Assembly: GCA_964496575.1 (NCBI GenBank)
Contig: CAZCAC010000073.1
Location: 1 to 42,620, forward strand
Direction: 5' to 3'
DNA: 42,620 nucleotides
Origin: CAZCAC01 sp964496575
Lineage (GTDB): Bacteria > Planctomycetota > UBA1135 > GCA-002686595
In this document: piece after piece, positions 29,830 to 37,657 of the stretch
Layout: each line of letters opens with the position of its first letter
Position numbering within the stretch: the stretch's first letter is position 1
Made by a program: the position numbers and the translations under genes
Notes under the pieces: model-generated
Seen by the model: the letters and a program-made list of their open reading frames with translations, nothing else
Database searches by the model: none
Told to the model about the DNA's origin: nothing

Positions 29830-30160
29830 TTGGCTTCGACGGCAATTCGCCTTTCCGGGCGCACCAGCGACCTCACTGTCCCGAGAGGGCCAGTCGGATC
29901 CCTGGGTTGCGGTGACCTGGGTCCGACCGGTGCGAGATTCGCATCTGGTGCCCCAGCGCGGGGAGAGGCGAGCCGTTCGAGCCATAGACCGGGCATTCCG
30001 AGGGCGCCTTCCCCCTCGCTCGGTTCTCTTGCCACCTGGGGGGCGGCCCGCTTGCGAGTCGCCCCCCGACTTCATTTGGGGGCCGGTCGAGGCGCGGCAG
30101 GGGGCTGGAATCCGGTTATCTCCGGGGCAGGTGCCGATAGAGGCGCCAGGACGCCTTTTT
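29830..30160 (+). ncRNA. Candidate structured non-coding RNA of unknown class
   Basis: The 447-nt gap 29766-30212 has no credible gene but many paired elements in + strand sense. There is a GNRA hairpin (ACTG-CCC-GAGA-GGG-CAGT, near 29876-29896), a bulged stem GTCGGA/TCCGAC extended by CCC/GGG, and a bulged hairpin closing on TGCGA-GAT-TCGCA. A long-range match GCACCAG/CTGGTGC encloses these. An 8-bp GGGGGGCG/CGCCCCCC stem lies near 30039-30067, and an intrinsic terminator closes at 30141-30160. It lies between the pcnB terminator and a secreted-protein gene. I find no RNase P, SRP or known riboswitch signature; 6S RNA is not excluded. The 5' end is a guess. Confidence 0.4.
30141..30160 (+). 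terminator. Intrinsic terminator after the candidate ncRNA
   Basis: AGGCG (30141-30145) pairs with CGCCT (30152-30156) around CCAGGA, with the T-run at 30156-30160. It lies 376 nt past the pcnB stop, beyond that gene's own terminator, so it implies a further + strand transcript. Confidence 0.5.
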
Positions 30161-30212
30161 CCTCCCCCGACCCTCCGCACACGGGACGTCTCGGCCTAGG
30201 ATCCCCCCCTCG

Positions 30213-31304
30213 ATGCTGCTCCCCCACCTGCTCCTCGCCTGCGCCCCGATCCTCCCCGCCCTCCACGCGCAGGAGGGCCCCACCGACGAGGAGGTCCAGC
30301 GCGCCTGGGACGCCCTCGACGTCGAGGTGAAGCGCGAGCTCGCCGAGTGGTTCCGCCAGGAGGCGAGGTGGCTCGGCACCTTCCAGCAGGGGCTCGTCGA
30401 CTTCGTCCTCGCGAGCCAGGAGCAGGATCCCGGGCTCTGGCCGATCGCGGAGCCCGCGCCCTGGTACGACCCCGCGGTCCACGCGCCGAAGCAGCCGATC
30501 CGCCGGAAGGAGCTGCTCGAGAGCAGCGCGAGGGTCGAGAAGCTGCGCAAGGAGTTCTTCTACCGGGTGCCGGAGCGCCGCCTCGACAGCGCCTGGATCT
30601 ACCACTACCCCTCCGGGGAGCTGCGGCGCACCCAGCGCCTGGACGACCCCGACCGACTCTTCCGCAACGCGCTGCGCGGCTTCCCGCCCGACCTCGACCT
30701 CGCCGAGGCGCTGGTCGAGCAGCAGCTCGACGGCGGCGAGCAGCGCCAGGCCCTGACCGCCTTCGACCACGCCTACACCGACCGGGCGGGACGCGTCTAC
30801 ACCGGGCTCACCCTCTACGACGCCTGGGCCTCCGCCTCCAACATGGAGATGCCCGACGTCGACATCCTCGGCGTCTACCACGATCTGACCGGCGACTGGC
30901 GGCGCTACGTCGCGCCCGTGCCGACCTCCAAGCACGACGCGCTCTACGAGAAGATCGGCGAGCTCTTCGCCGACGCCCACCACTACCGCGGAATACGCCA
31001 CGCGATGGCGCGGTGCTTCCTCACCGGCTACCCCGCGCTGCGCGACGGCTACGACGCCAACCGCGATCGCTTCCACTCGCTATGGGACGACCTGGACAGC
31101 ACGCCGGAGAAGATGGCCAAGAAGCTGCCCGGCGCGAAGAAGTGGAAGCGCTTCCTCGAGTCGTGGGTGAGGAAGGTCGATCGCTCGAAGAAGCTCAGGG
31201 AGGCGGGAGAGCGACGCCGCGACACCCTGCACCACGACGGGCTGCGGGTGCGCGCCAAGCTGATCGAGGTGCTGCGCGCCGCCGGCGTGCTCGAGGAGAA
31301 GTAG
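30213..31304 (+). CDS. Secreted hypothetical protein
   Basis: 363 aa, not recognised. The N-terminus looks like a Sec signal peptide, cleaved near LHAQEG (about residue 20). The mature part is charged and helical, rich in Trp/Tyr and Asp, with no cysteine cluster or repeated unit (FRQEARWLGTFQQGL, HHYRGIRHAMARCFLTGYPA). No catalytic motif is evident. It is convergent with the DUF1294 gene (4-nt gap). It stands alone after the terminator at 30141-30160. Confidence 0.7.
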   Translation: MLLPHLLLACAPILPALHAQEGPTDEEVQRAWDALDVEVKRELAEWFRQEARWLGTFQQGLVDFVLASQEQDPGLWPIAEPAPWYDPAVHAPKQPIRRKELLESSARVEKLRKEFFYRVPERRLDSAWIYHYPSGELRRTQRLDDPDRLFRNALRGFPPDLDLAEALVEQQLDGGEQRQALTAFDHAYTDRAGRVYTGLTLYDAWASASNMEMPDVDILGVYHDLTGDWRRYVAPVPTSKHDALYEKIGELFADAHHYRGIRHAMARCFLTGYPALRDGYDANRDRFHSLWDDLDSTPEKMAKKLPGAKKWKRFLESWVRKVDRSKKLREAGERRRDTLHHDGLRVRAKLIEVLRAAGVLEEK

Positions 31305-31308
31305 CGGC

Positions 31309-31596
31309 CTACTCGGAAGGCGTCTCGCCGCCGCGAGTCCACCACCAGACCCAGAAGGCGGCGTGGCCGATGACGATCAGCCAGAAGACGATCTGGAAGG
31401 AGACCTTGCGCGTCTTGTGGTGAAAGACGCGCTGGCCGAGGAAGGCGCCGGGGAAGCCGCCGAAGAGCTCGAATCCGTGCAGCCACACCTCGGGGATGCG
31501 GCAGCCGCCCTTCCTCGCGCGGCGCTTGTCGAAGCCGTAGAGGAAGAAGGCGATGACGCTGGTGAGCGCGTAGAGGATGAGGATGGTGCGGGTCAC
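31309..31596 (-). CDS. DUF1294 family small membrane protein
   Basis: 95 aa with two hydrophobic helices, at the N-terminus (ILILYALTSVIAFFLYGFDK) and C-terminus (QIVFWLIVIGHAAFWVWWW). The loop between them carries the DUF1294 signature, including DKRRAR, ELFGGFPGAFLGQRVFHHKTRK. Function unknown; some homologues are fused to cold-shock domains, but not here. The start is a GTG at 31596 overlapping the preceding gene's stop (GTGA). It is the last gene of a four-gene operon. Confidence 0.85.
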   Translation of the reverse strand: MTRTILILYALTSVIAFFLYGFDKRRARKGGCRIPEVWLHGFELFGGFPGAFLGQRVFHHKTRKVSFQIVFWLIVIGHAAFWVWWWTRGGETPSE

Positions 31597-32861
31597 GGGG
31601 TTTCTATCCTCGCGGCGGAGCGCGCGGCGAGCTCGGCGGTGGCGAAGGCCGCCTGGAAGTTGAGTCCCCCGATCGGACCGTCGACGTCGAGCAGCTCGCC
31701 GAAGACGTGCAGACCGGGGTGGCAATTGACCCGCATGGTACGCGGGTCGACCTCGCGCAGGGAGAGCCCGCCGCGAGTCACCTCCGCCTGCTCGAAGCCG
31801 AGCGTCCCGTCGACCGGGATGCGGAGCCCCTTGAGCGCCTCGACCAGCTCGTGGCGGGCGGCGCGCGTCAGGTGCGCCAGCGCGGGGGTGTCGCCCACTC
31901 CCGCCCGGCGGCAGACCGCCTCCAGCACGCGCCTCGGGACCGGCGCGGGCAGCGCCCGGACCACCGAGGCTCCCCCTCCGCGCGCGGCGCCCTCGACGAG
32001 CGCGGCGCGCAGCGCCTCGCGAGAGACGTCCGGGAAGAGGTCGACGGCGAGCTCGAAGGTCTGCTGCCCGCCGTCCTGCTGCCGCCGGGCGACCGCTCCG
32101 GAGAGGTCCATCGCCGCCGGCCCCGAGACTCCGCGGTGCGTGAAGAGCAGCGGCCGGCGGCGGCGGCCCAGCTCCTCGGCGCCCGGACCGAGCAGGCGAA
32201 CCTCGACCTCCGGCAGCGCGATGCCGGTCAGCTGGCGCACCCATTCCTCCGGGCTCGAGAGCGGCGCCAGCGCCGGCACCGGGGGCACCACCTCCAGCCC
32301 GAGCGCCTCGAGCCAGCGGTAGCCGTCGCCGACCGTCCCGGTGCGCGGGTAGCTCTTCCCCCCGGGGCAGAGCAGGAGCTGGCCGGTGTGCAGCTCCGCG
32401 CCACTCTCCAGCCGGAGGCGGTAGCCCTCGCCATCGGTCGCCTCGACCTCGGAGACCGCCGCGTCGAACCGCAGCTCGACCCCCGACCGGACCGCCCATC
32501 GCTCGAGGGCGTCGCGCACCTCCCGGGCCCTCCCGCTCGAGGGGAAGACCTTCTCCAGCGGCGCCTCCTCGGTCGCCACGCCGAGCTCGGCGAAGACCGC
32601 GCGCACCCGCTCGGGCGGCGTGGCCCGCAGCGCGGAGCGCAGGAAGCGGTGCCCCGCCGGGCCGAACAGCCGCCCGGCGCCCTCGGCGTCCAGGGTGGTG
32701 GTCAGGTTGCAGCGCCCCCCGCCGCTGGCCAGGATCTTGGTCCCCGTGCGCGGCGTCTTCTCCAGCAGCAGCACCTCGGCGCCGTGACCCGCCGCGCGCG
32801 CGGCCGCCCACAGACCGGCGGCGCCGGCGCCGACCACGATGATCTCGCGGACCTCGCGCAT
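31593..32861 (-). CDS. HI0933/YhiN-family FAD-dependent oxidoreductase
   Basis: A 422-aa flavoprotein. The N-terminal FAD motif is IIVVGAGAAGLWAAARAAG. KILASGGGRCNLT and PGGKSYPRTGTVGDGYRW are diagnostic of the HI0933 family, and the C-terminal GELLDVDGPIGGLNFQAAFATAE is also typical. The physiological substrate of the family is generally unknown (BaiN is one described member). The ATG at 32861 shares a base with the dusB stop (TGATG); the 3' end overlaps the DUF1294 start. Confidence 0.9.
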   Translation of the reverse strand: MREVREIIVVGAGAAGLWAAARAAGHGAEVLLLEKTPRTGTKILASGGGRCNLTTTLDAEGAGRLFGPAGHRFLRSALRATPPERVRAVFAELGVATEEAPLEKVFPSSGRAREVRDALERWAVRSGVELRFDAAVSEVEATDGEGYRLRLESGAELHTGQLLLCPGGKSYPRTGTVGDGYRWLEALGLEVVPPVPALAPLSSPEEWVRQLTGIALPEVEVRLLGPGAEELGRRRRPLLFTHRGVSGPAAMDLSGAVARRQQDGGQQTFELAVDLFPDVSREALRAALVEGAARGGGASVVRALPAPVPRRVLEAVCRRAGVGDTPALAHLTRAARHELVEALKGLRIPVDGTLGFEQAEVTRGGLSLREVDPRTMRVNCHPGLHVFGELLDVDGPIGGLNFQAAFATAELAARSAARIETP

Positions 32862-34090
32862 CAGCCGCCACCCAGGGCCCGCTCCCAGGCGGCGATCTCC
32901 TCGGGGGTGTGCGGGCCGCGCGGCGGCGTGTCGTCGTCCCGGTCCTCGAGGAAGCCCTCGGGCAGCCGCACCTTCTGCGTGCCGCCGCGCTTGGCGCGGT
33001 TGACGCGGAGGGAGTGCACCGGGAACGGCGCGTCGGGGTCGAGGGCCCCGAGCACCTCGCGCATCTCCTCGAGCGACTCCATCCGCGCGAGCTTCCCTCG
33101 AGCGGCGGCGGAGCCGGCGAAGCCCTTCGTGTACCAGGCGCACCACTTGCGCATCTGCTGGACGCCGCGCTCGCCGAAGAACTCGACGAGGGCCTCCGCG
33201 TGCCGCTCCATGATCCGGGTGATCTCGCCGAAGCTCGGCGGGGTCTCCGGCTCGCGCCCGGCGAACACGTGGCTGAGCTCGCGGAAGAGCCACGGGCGGC
33301 CCAGGCAGCCGCGCCCGATCACCACCCCGTCGCAGCCGGTCTCGCGCATCATCCGCAAGGCGTCCCAGCACTCCCAGATGTCGCCGTTGCCGAGCACGGG
33401 AACAGAGCACTCCGCCTTCAGCCGGGCGATCGCCGGCCAGTCCGCCTCGCCGCTGTAGAGCTGCGCCGCGGTGCGCGCGTGCAGGGCGATCCCCGCCGCG
33501 CCTTCCTCCTCGGCCACGCGCCCGGCGTCGAGGTAGGTGAGCAGCTCCTCGTCGATCCCCTTGCGGACCTTGATGGTGATCGGCGCCGTCCCGGCCGAGC
33601 GGACCGCGGCGCGCACCAGGCGGGCGAGCAGGCGCGGTTTCAGCGGGATGGCGCTGCCGCCCCCGTGGCGAGTCACCTTCGGCACCGGGCAGCCGAAGTT
33701 CAGGTCGACGTGGTCGACGCCGTCGTCGACCAGGGCGGCGACGACCTCGCCGACGTCGACCGGGTCGGAGCCGTAGATCTGGACCGAGCGGGGGTACTCC
33801 TCCCGATCGCCACTGGCCATCAGCCGGGTCATCTCGTTCCCGCAGCGGTAGCCCCGCGCGGTGATCATCTCGGAGACGTAGAGCCCGGCGCCGAATCCCC
33901 GGCACAGCCGGCGGAACGGGACGTTGGTCACTCCCGCCATCGGGGCGAGCACCACCGGCGGATCGATGACCAGCGGGCCCAGGACGAGCGGCGCGAACTC
34001 TCCCGGGCGGGCGAGGGGCACGTCGCGGTTGCCCTCGAAGGCGACCTCGCGGCCCGCGGGGGGCGAGGGTCCGGCCTCGGGCGCGTCCAT
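32861..34090 (-). CDS. dusB: tRNA-dihydrouridine synthase, DusB-type
   Basis: 409 aa. An FMN-dependent enzyme that reduces uridines to dihydrouridine in tRNA D-loops. Family motifs: LAPMAGVTNVPFRRLC, SVQIYGSDP, the catalytic cysteine in VDLNFGCPVPKV, TIKVRKGID and GRGCLGRPWLF. About 30 N-terminal residues precede the barrel and a C-terminal acidic/Pro tail follows, making it longer than E. coli DusB (321 aa). It is 3 nt after the amidohydrolase-like gene. Confidence 0.93.
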   Translation of the reverse strand: MDAPEAGPSPPAGREVAFEGNRDVPLARPGEFAPLVLGPLVIDPPVVLAPMAGVTNVPFRRLCRGFGAGLYVSEMITARGYRCGNEMTRLMASGDREEYPRSVQIYGSDPVDVGEVVAALVDDGVDHVDLNFGCPVPKVTRHGGGSAIPLKPRLLARLVRAAVRSAGTAPITIKVRKGIDEELLTYLDAGRVAEEEGAAGIALHARTAAQLYSGEADWPAIARLKAECSVPVLGNGDIWECWDALRMMRETGCDGVVIGRGCLGRPWLFRELSHVFAGREPETPPSFGEITRIMERHAEALVEFFGERGVQQMRKWCAWYTKGFAGSAAARGKLARMESLEEMREVLGALDPDAPFPVHSLRVNRAKRGGTQKVRLPEGFLEDRDDDTPPRGPHTPEEIAAWERALGGG

Positions 34091-34093
34091 CGG

Positions 34094-36076
34094 CTAGCGC
34101 TCGCTCTTCTCTCCGGAAGGGGCGGCCCCGCCCTTCGCGGCTTCCTTCGCCCGCTCGCGCTCGACGCGCGGGATCATCCCCGGCCCGCCGAAGGTGGTGC
34201 TGCGCACCGACTGGTAGCGCGCCGTCGAGTTCCCCTCGACGCGGGCCAGCTTGTCGAGCCCGCCCCCCTCGAGGACCTTGAGCACCTGCGGGCCGATCGG
34301 GGTCTTGACCAGGTAGACGTCCCCGTCACCGACCTGCATCTCCCAGCTGGCCAGCACCGGATCCAGGTCCTCGAAATACACGATCGGCATCAGCCCCTCC
34401 TTGCGGTAGTGTGCCAGGATCATCCCGGGCAGCGCCATGCCGAGGTCCACCAGCACCGGGCGACCGGCGGTCGAGTTGGTGTCGAGGTACGCCTCGCCGA
34501 CCCACCGCTTGATGCGGAACTGACCGCCGACCTGCCGCCCTTCTACGCGGTATTCGAGGCTACCACTTCGAACATCGATCTCGAACGCGTTCAGCTTGCC
34601 GTCGCGGAAGCGCTGCACCTGGGTCTGCTGGCTCGGCGGATAGCCGATTCCCCCGGGCGCCACCAGCCGGGCGCACCAGGCGGTGTCGTTGTCGTGGCAG
34701 CGCACCACCCAGTACTCCTCGGCGGCGACCACCCGGTCGAAGGCGACGCTCTCGACGCGCCCCTCGAGCACCACCGTGCCCTCGGGGAGCTCCGGCTTCT
34801 CGACCTCCAGCGGGAGCGAGGCCTGCAGGCGGGCCCTCTCCTGCGCCTCGAGCAGCGCCTCGCGCAGCTGCCCCAGGAGGTCCGCATCGAGCCACCGGCC
34901 GCGCACCATCACGCCCTGCGGCTCGCGCAGGACGCCGAGGTCCTCGGTCGGGTCGCCGGCCACCACCAGGAGGTCGGCGACCTGCCCGGCCTGGATCGTC
35001 CCGCGCTCGTCGCAGCCGATCGCGCTCGCAGCTCCCGCGGTGGCCAGGCGCAGCACCTCGGCTGGCGGGATCCCCGCCTCGACCCAGAGCGCCAGCTCGT
35101 CGTGCAGCGCTTCCCCCGGCATCAGCCACGGGTTGGGCGCGGCCGAGCCGGGGACCAGCGGCACGCCCGCTCGCCAGAGGTCGCGCAGCACCGCCTGCAG
35201 CCGGGCCAGCTGGGCGCGCGCACCCTCGACCCAGCTCGGGTCGGCGAGCGACGCCCGCCGCTGTTCCAGGTCGTGCTTCCACCAGTCGGCGTACCAGGGC
35301 GCGAGGAAGTTCAGCGCCGGCGGGTCCTCGCCGGGGCTCTCGAAGCGGTACGCGTAGACCCCGAGCAGCGGGGTCACGGCGGCGCCGCTCTCGGCGACCG
35401 CGGCGACGGCCGTGGCGATGGCCTCGTCGGAGCCGGTCCCTCCCGGGCCGGCGATTCCCTCGAGGTAGCAGATCCCGTCCTGCCCCGCCGCCAGCACCCG
35501 GGCGAGCTCCCCTCCGCGCGGCACCGGCCCCCACACCTGGAGGTTGTTCTCGTGGCTGCGCTCGATCAGCGCGCTCCAGGCCTCCTCCGGAATCCCGAGG
35601 TGGAAGGTGACGAAGTCGATGCCTCGCTCCACGAGGCGCGGCAGCTTGTTGTCGACGTCCTCGGGGGTGACGACCACGGCCGCCTCGGTGGTGGCCGGCG
35701 GCGCGCCGTCGAAGATCGCCCCGCAGATCCACAGCTCCGGCCCGGGCATCGCGTCGCGCGCGCCGGGGCTCGCGGAGACGAAGATCCGCGCGAGGTCGTT
35801 GCCCATGTCGCGGGTCAGCGTGACCCCCGAGAGGAGGTAGAGCGGGTCGTGCTCGAGGTCGTGGTGGATCATCCCGTCGACCAGCCCCGGCACCAGGTGC
35901 TTTCCGGCGAGATCGACGCGGAGCGCGTCCTCGGGAACCTCGAGCGCCTCCCCCACCGCGACGATCCGCCCCTCCTCGACCAGCACCGTCGCTCGCCGGG
36001 GAGACTCGCCGGGGACCATCGAGTGGACGGTGCCGCCCTCGAGGGCGACGACTTGCAGGAGGGCGAGAAGCAGCAT
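34094..36076 (-). CDS. Amidohydrolase-like protein with degenerate metal site
   Basis: 660 aa. Residues 1-375 follow the imidazolonepropionase-like amidohydrolase fold: VLVEEGRIVAVGE, KHLVPGLVDGMIHHD, LLSGVTLTRDMGND and GTIQAGQVADLLVVAGDP. The metal ligands appear lost: DxHxH is DGMIH (67-71), the barrel HxH is replaced by NNLQVWGPV, and the GTDA motif is GSAA (310-313). About 285 further residues (375-660) form an unrecognised domain, ending in a Lys/Glu-rich tail. It may bind rather than hydrolyse. The ATG at 36076 was chosen as the first Met before the beta-sandwich; the exact start is uncertain. First gene of an operon with dusB. Confidence 0.75.
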   Translation of the reverse strand: MLLLALLQVVALEGGTVHSMVPGESPRRATVLVEEGRIVAVGEALEVPEDALRVDLAGKHLVPGLVDGMIHHDLEHDPLYLLSGVTLTRDMGNDLARIFVSASPGARDAMPGPELWICGAIFDGAPPATTEAAVVVTPEDVDNKLPRLVERGIDFVTFHLGIPEEAWSALIERSHENNLQVWGPVPRGGELARVLAAGQDGICYLEGIAGPGGTGSDEAIATAVAAVAESGAAVTPLLGVYAYRFESPGEDPPALNFLAPWYADWWKHDLEQRRASLADPSWVEGARAQLARLQAVLRDLWRAGVPLVPGSAAPNPWLMPGEALHDELALWVEAGIPPAEVLRLATAGAASAIGCDERGTIQAGQVADLLVVAGDPTEDLGVLREPQGVMVRGRWLDADLLGQLREALLEAQERARLQASLPLEVEKPELPEGTVVLEGRVESVAFDRVVAAEEYWVVRCHDNDTAWCARLVAPGGIGYPPSQQTQVQRFRDGKLNAFEIDVRSGSLEYRVEGRQVGGQFRIKRWVGEAYLDTNSTAGRPVLVDLGMALPGMILAHYRKEGLMPIVYFEDLDPVLASWEMQVGDGDVYLVKTPIGPQVLKVLEGGGLDKLARVEGNSTARYQSVRSTTFGGPGMIPRVERERAKEAAKGGAAPSGEKSER

Positions 36077-36085
36077 GGGAGAGTA

Positions 36086-36120
36086 GCTATTCGCTGTTGG
36101 CGGTGGGCCGTTCGCACGGA
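36086..36120. repeat. Imperfect heptad repeat, five units
   Basis: Five consecutive 7-mers start with GC: GCTATTC, GCTGTTG, GCGGTGG, GCCGTTC and GCACGGA. They lie in the 220-nt gap between the divergent amidohydrolase-like and rlmI genes. Confidence 0.55.
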
Positions 36121-36148
36121 AGCCGGGGGCAATTCGCGCTCGGAGAGG

Positions 36149-36169
36149 GGCGGTTGGCTGTAGGCTCTC
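36149..36169. repeat. Imperfect heptad repeat, three units
   Basis: GGCGGTT, GGCTGTA and GGCTCTC, in the same intergenic gap as 36086-36120. The remaining sequence to the rlmI ATG shows no clear promoter. Confidence 0.45.
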
Positions 36170-36296
36170 GGGGCCCAGGACGGTACCCACCTTCCCCGGA
36201 AACCGCCAAGGTTGAACTTCCCTTACGGCCGGCAATCGTCCGCCGCCGTTCGTTTCCCTCCGCCGGCGGCCAGCGGCCAGAAGCCCTCTTCTCCCC

Positions 36297-37472
36297 ATGC
36301 GCACCCACCGACCCCGGATCGTCTTCCAGAGCGACGTGCTGCCCCGCGGGCCGTGGCTCTACGCGCGGCAGCTGGGCGAGCCGTCCGACGACGTCGAGCC
36401 GGGGGGGGTGGTCGAGGTGCGCGACCGCGCCGACCGTTTCATCGGCCACGGGCTGTACAACCCCGCCTCCGACATCCGGGTGCGTGTGATTTCGCGCGGC
36501 CGGAAGAGCGAGCTCGATCACCCGCGCGAGTTCCTGCGCCGGCGGATCGCCGCCGCCGACCGGCTGCGGAAGAAGCTCCTGCGGCTGCCGGAGGTGACCG
36601 ACGCGTACCGGGTCGTCCACGCCGAGGGGGACGACCTCTCCGGGCTGATCGTCGACCGGCTCGGCGACGTCCTCGTCGCGGAGTACCACGCCTTCGGCTT
36701 CTACCGGCTCCGCCGCGAGGTCACCCAGGCGCTGGAGGAGCTCTACCCCGGGCACCGGATCGTTCACCGCGTCCCCACCGCCGCCCGGCGCGCCGAGCGC
36801 TTCGAGCCGGAGGAAGAGACTGAAGAGCTCGGCGAGCTCGAGGTCCAGGAGTACGGCGTCCGCTTTCGCATCCAACCCGGCGGCGGACACAAGACCGGCT
36901 TCTTCTGCGATCAGCGGGAGAATCGCCGCAAGGTGGCGAGCTTCTGCGCGGGGGCCGACGTGCTCGACCTGTGCTGCAACGTCGGCGGGTTCGCCCTGCA
37001 CGCCGCCGCGGCGGGAGCGCGATCGGTGCGCGGGATCGACATCGACGAGGTGGTCCTCGAGAGCGCGCGCGCCTCGGCGCGAGCGAACGGCGCGGACGTC
37101 GAGTTCGTCCACACCGACGCCTTCCCCTTCCTACGCGAACAGCTCGCCCTCCGGCGCCGCAGCCGGGTGCTGGTCCTCGACCCGCACAAGATCGTGCCGG
37201 GCAAGCGCTACCTCGAGGAGGGGCTGCAGAAGTACGGGGACCTGAACGCCCTCGCCATCGGCTGCGTCGCTCCCGGGGGGCTCCTGGCCACCTTCTCCTG
37301 CTCGGGCGCGGTCGACCGGACGAGCTTCGCGGGCATGGTCTTCCGGGCCGCCCGCCGCGCCGAGCGGCAGCTGCGCGTCCTGGAGGCGTTCGAGGCGGGC
37401 CCCGACCACCCCCAGCGCCCCGATTTCCCCCGCTCCAGCTACCTGAAGGGGCTGCTGCTCGCCGTCGACTGA
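36297..37472 (+). CDS. rlmI: 23S rRNA (cytosine) methyltransferase RlmI-like
   Basis: A 391-aa class I SAM-dependent methyltransferase with an N-terminal PUA-like region (about 1-70: GPWLYARQLG, VVEVRDRADRFIGHGLYNP). The central EEF region has EGDDLSGLIVDRLGD. The catalytic domain has GHKTGFFCDQRENRR, VLDLCCNVGGFALHAA, and motif IV DPHK where DPPK is usual. Such enzymes make m5C in 23S rRNA; the exact site here is inferred by family. Motif VI reads ATFSCSGAVD, keeping the catalytic cysteine context. Start ATG 36297. Confidence 0.85.
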   Translation: MRTHRPRIVFQSDVLPRGPWLYARQLGEPSDDVEPGGVVEVRDRADRFIGHGLYNPASDIRVRVISRGRKSELDHPREFLRRRIAAADRLRKKLLRLPEVTDAYRVVHAEGDDLSGLIVDRLGDVLVAEYHAFGFYRLRREVTQALEELYPGHRIVHRVPTAARRAERFEPEEETEELGELEVQEYGVRFRIQPGGGHKTGFFCDQRENRRKVASFCAGADVLDLCCNVGGFALHAAAAGARSVRGIDIDEVVLESARASARANGADVEFVHTDAFPFLREQLALRRRSRVLVLDPHKIVPGKRYLEEGLQKYGDLNALAIGCVAPGGLLATFSCSGAVDRTSFAGMVFRAARRAERQLRVLEAFEAGPDHPQRPDFPRSSYLKGLLLAVD

Positions 37473-37503
37473 TCGGGGCGAGCTCCTCGAAATCGGGCGA
37501 AAA

Positions 37504-37625
37504 GGTGGAGGAAGGTCCACCTCGATTGTGGACCTGCAGGGTCAGATCGGGCACGATCTGGTGTTCACGCCCTCGCTCGGGAGCCCCGGCCCCCGCGCGG
37601 GGGCGGTTCCGTCACTGCTTTTTTT
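37504..37625 (+). promoter_or_regulatory. Leader of the greA-type gene with alternative hairpins and terminator-like stem
   Basis: Within the 185-nt gap before greA, GGTGGA (37504-37509)/TCCACC (37516-37521) and GGTCCAC (37514-37520)/GTGGACC (37528-37534) share bases, so only one can form. A third hairpin has CAGATCG (37543-37549)/CGATCTG (37554-37560) around GGCA. A GC-rich stem (37580-37610, core GCCCCC GCGC GGGGGC) is followed eight bases later by seven T (37619-37625). The layout resembles a transcription attenuator, or simply the rlmI terminator. GAGGAG before the ATG is the likely ribosome site. Confidence 0.45.
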
Positions 37626-37657
37626 CGGGTCGGTGCACAGCCGAGGAGCGCCTAGCG

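Noticed and set aside
29821..29860. TTGGCTTCGACGG resembles the conserved 5' region of tmRNA, suggesting a second ssrA.
   Set aside because: A complete tmRNA exists at 26081-26435, and the region lacks a matching acceptor stem, a T-arm with CCA and a tag frame ending in ALAA.
29766..30212. RNase P RNA or SRP RNA in the pcnB downstream gap.
   Set aside because: Neither strand contains the RNase P core GAGGAAAGTC or the SRP loop around GGAAG...AGCAG.
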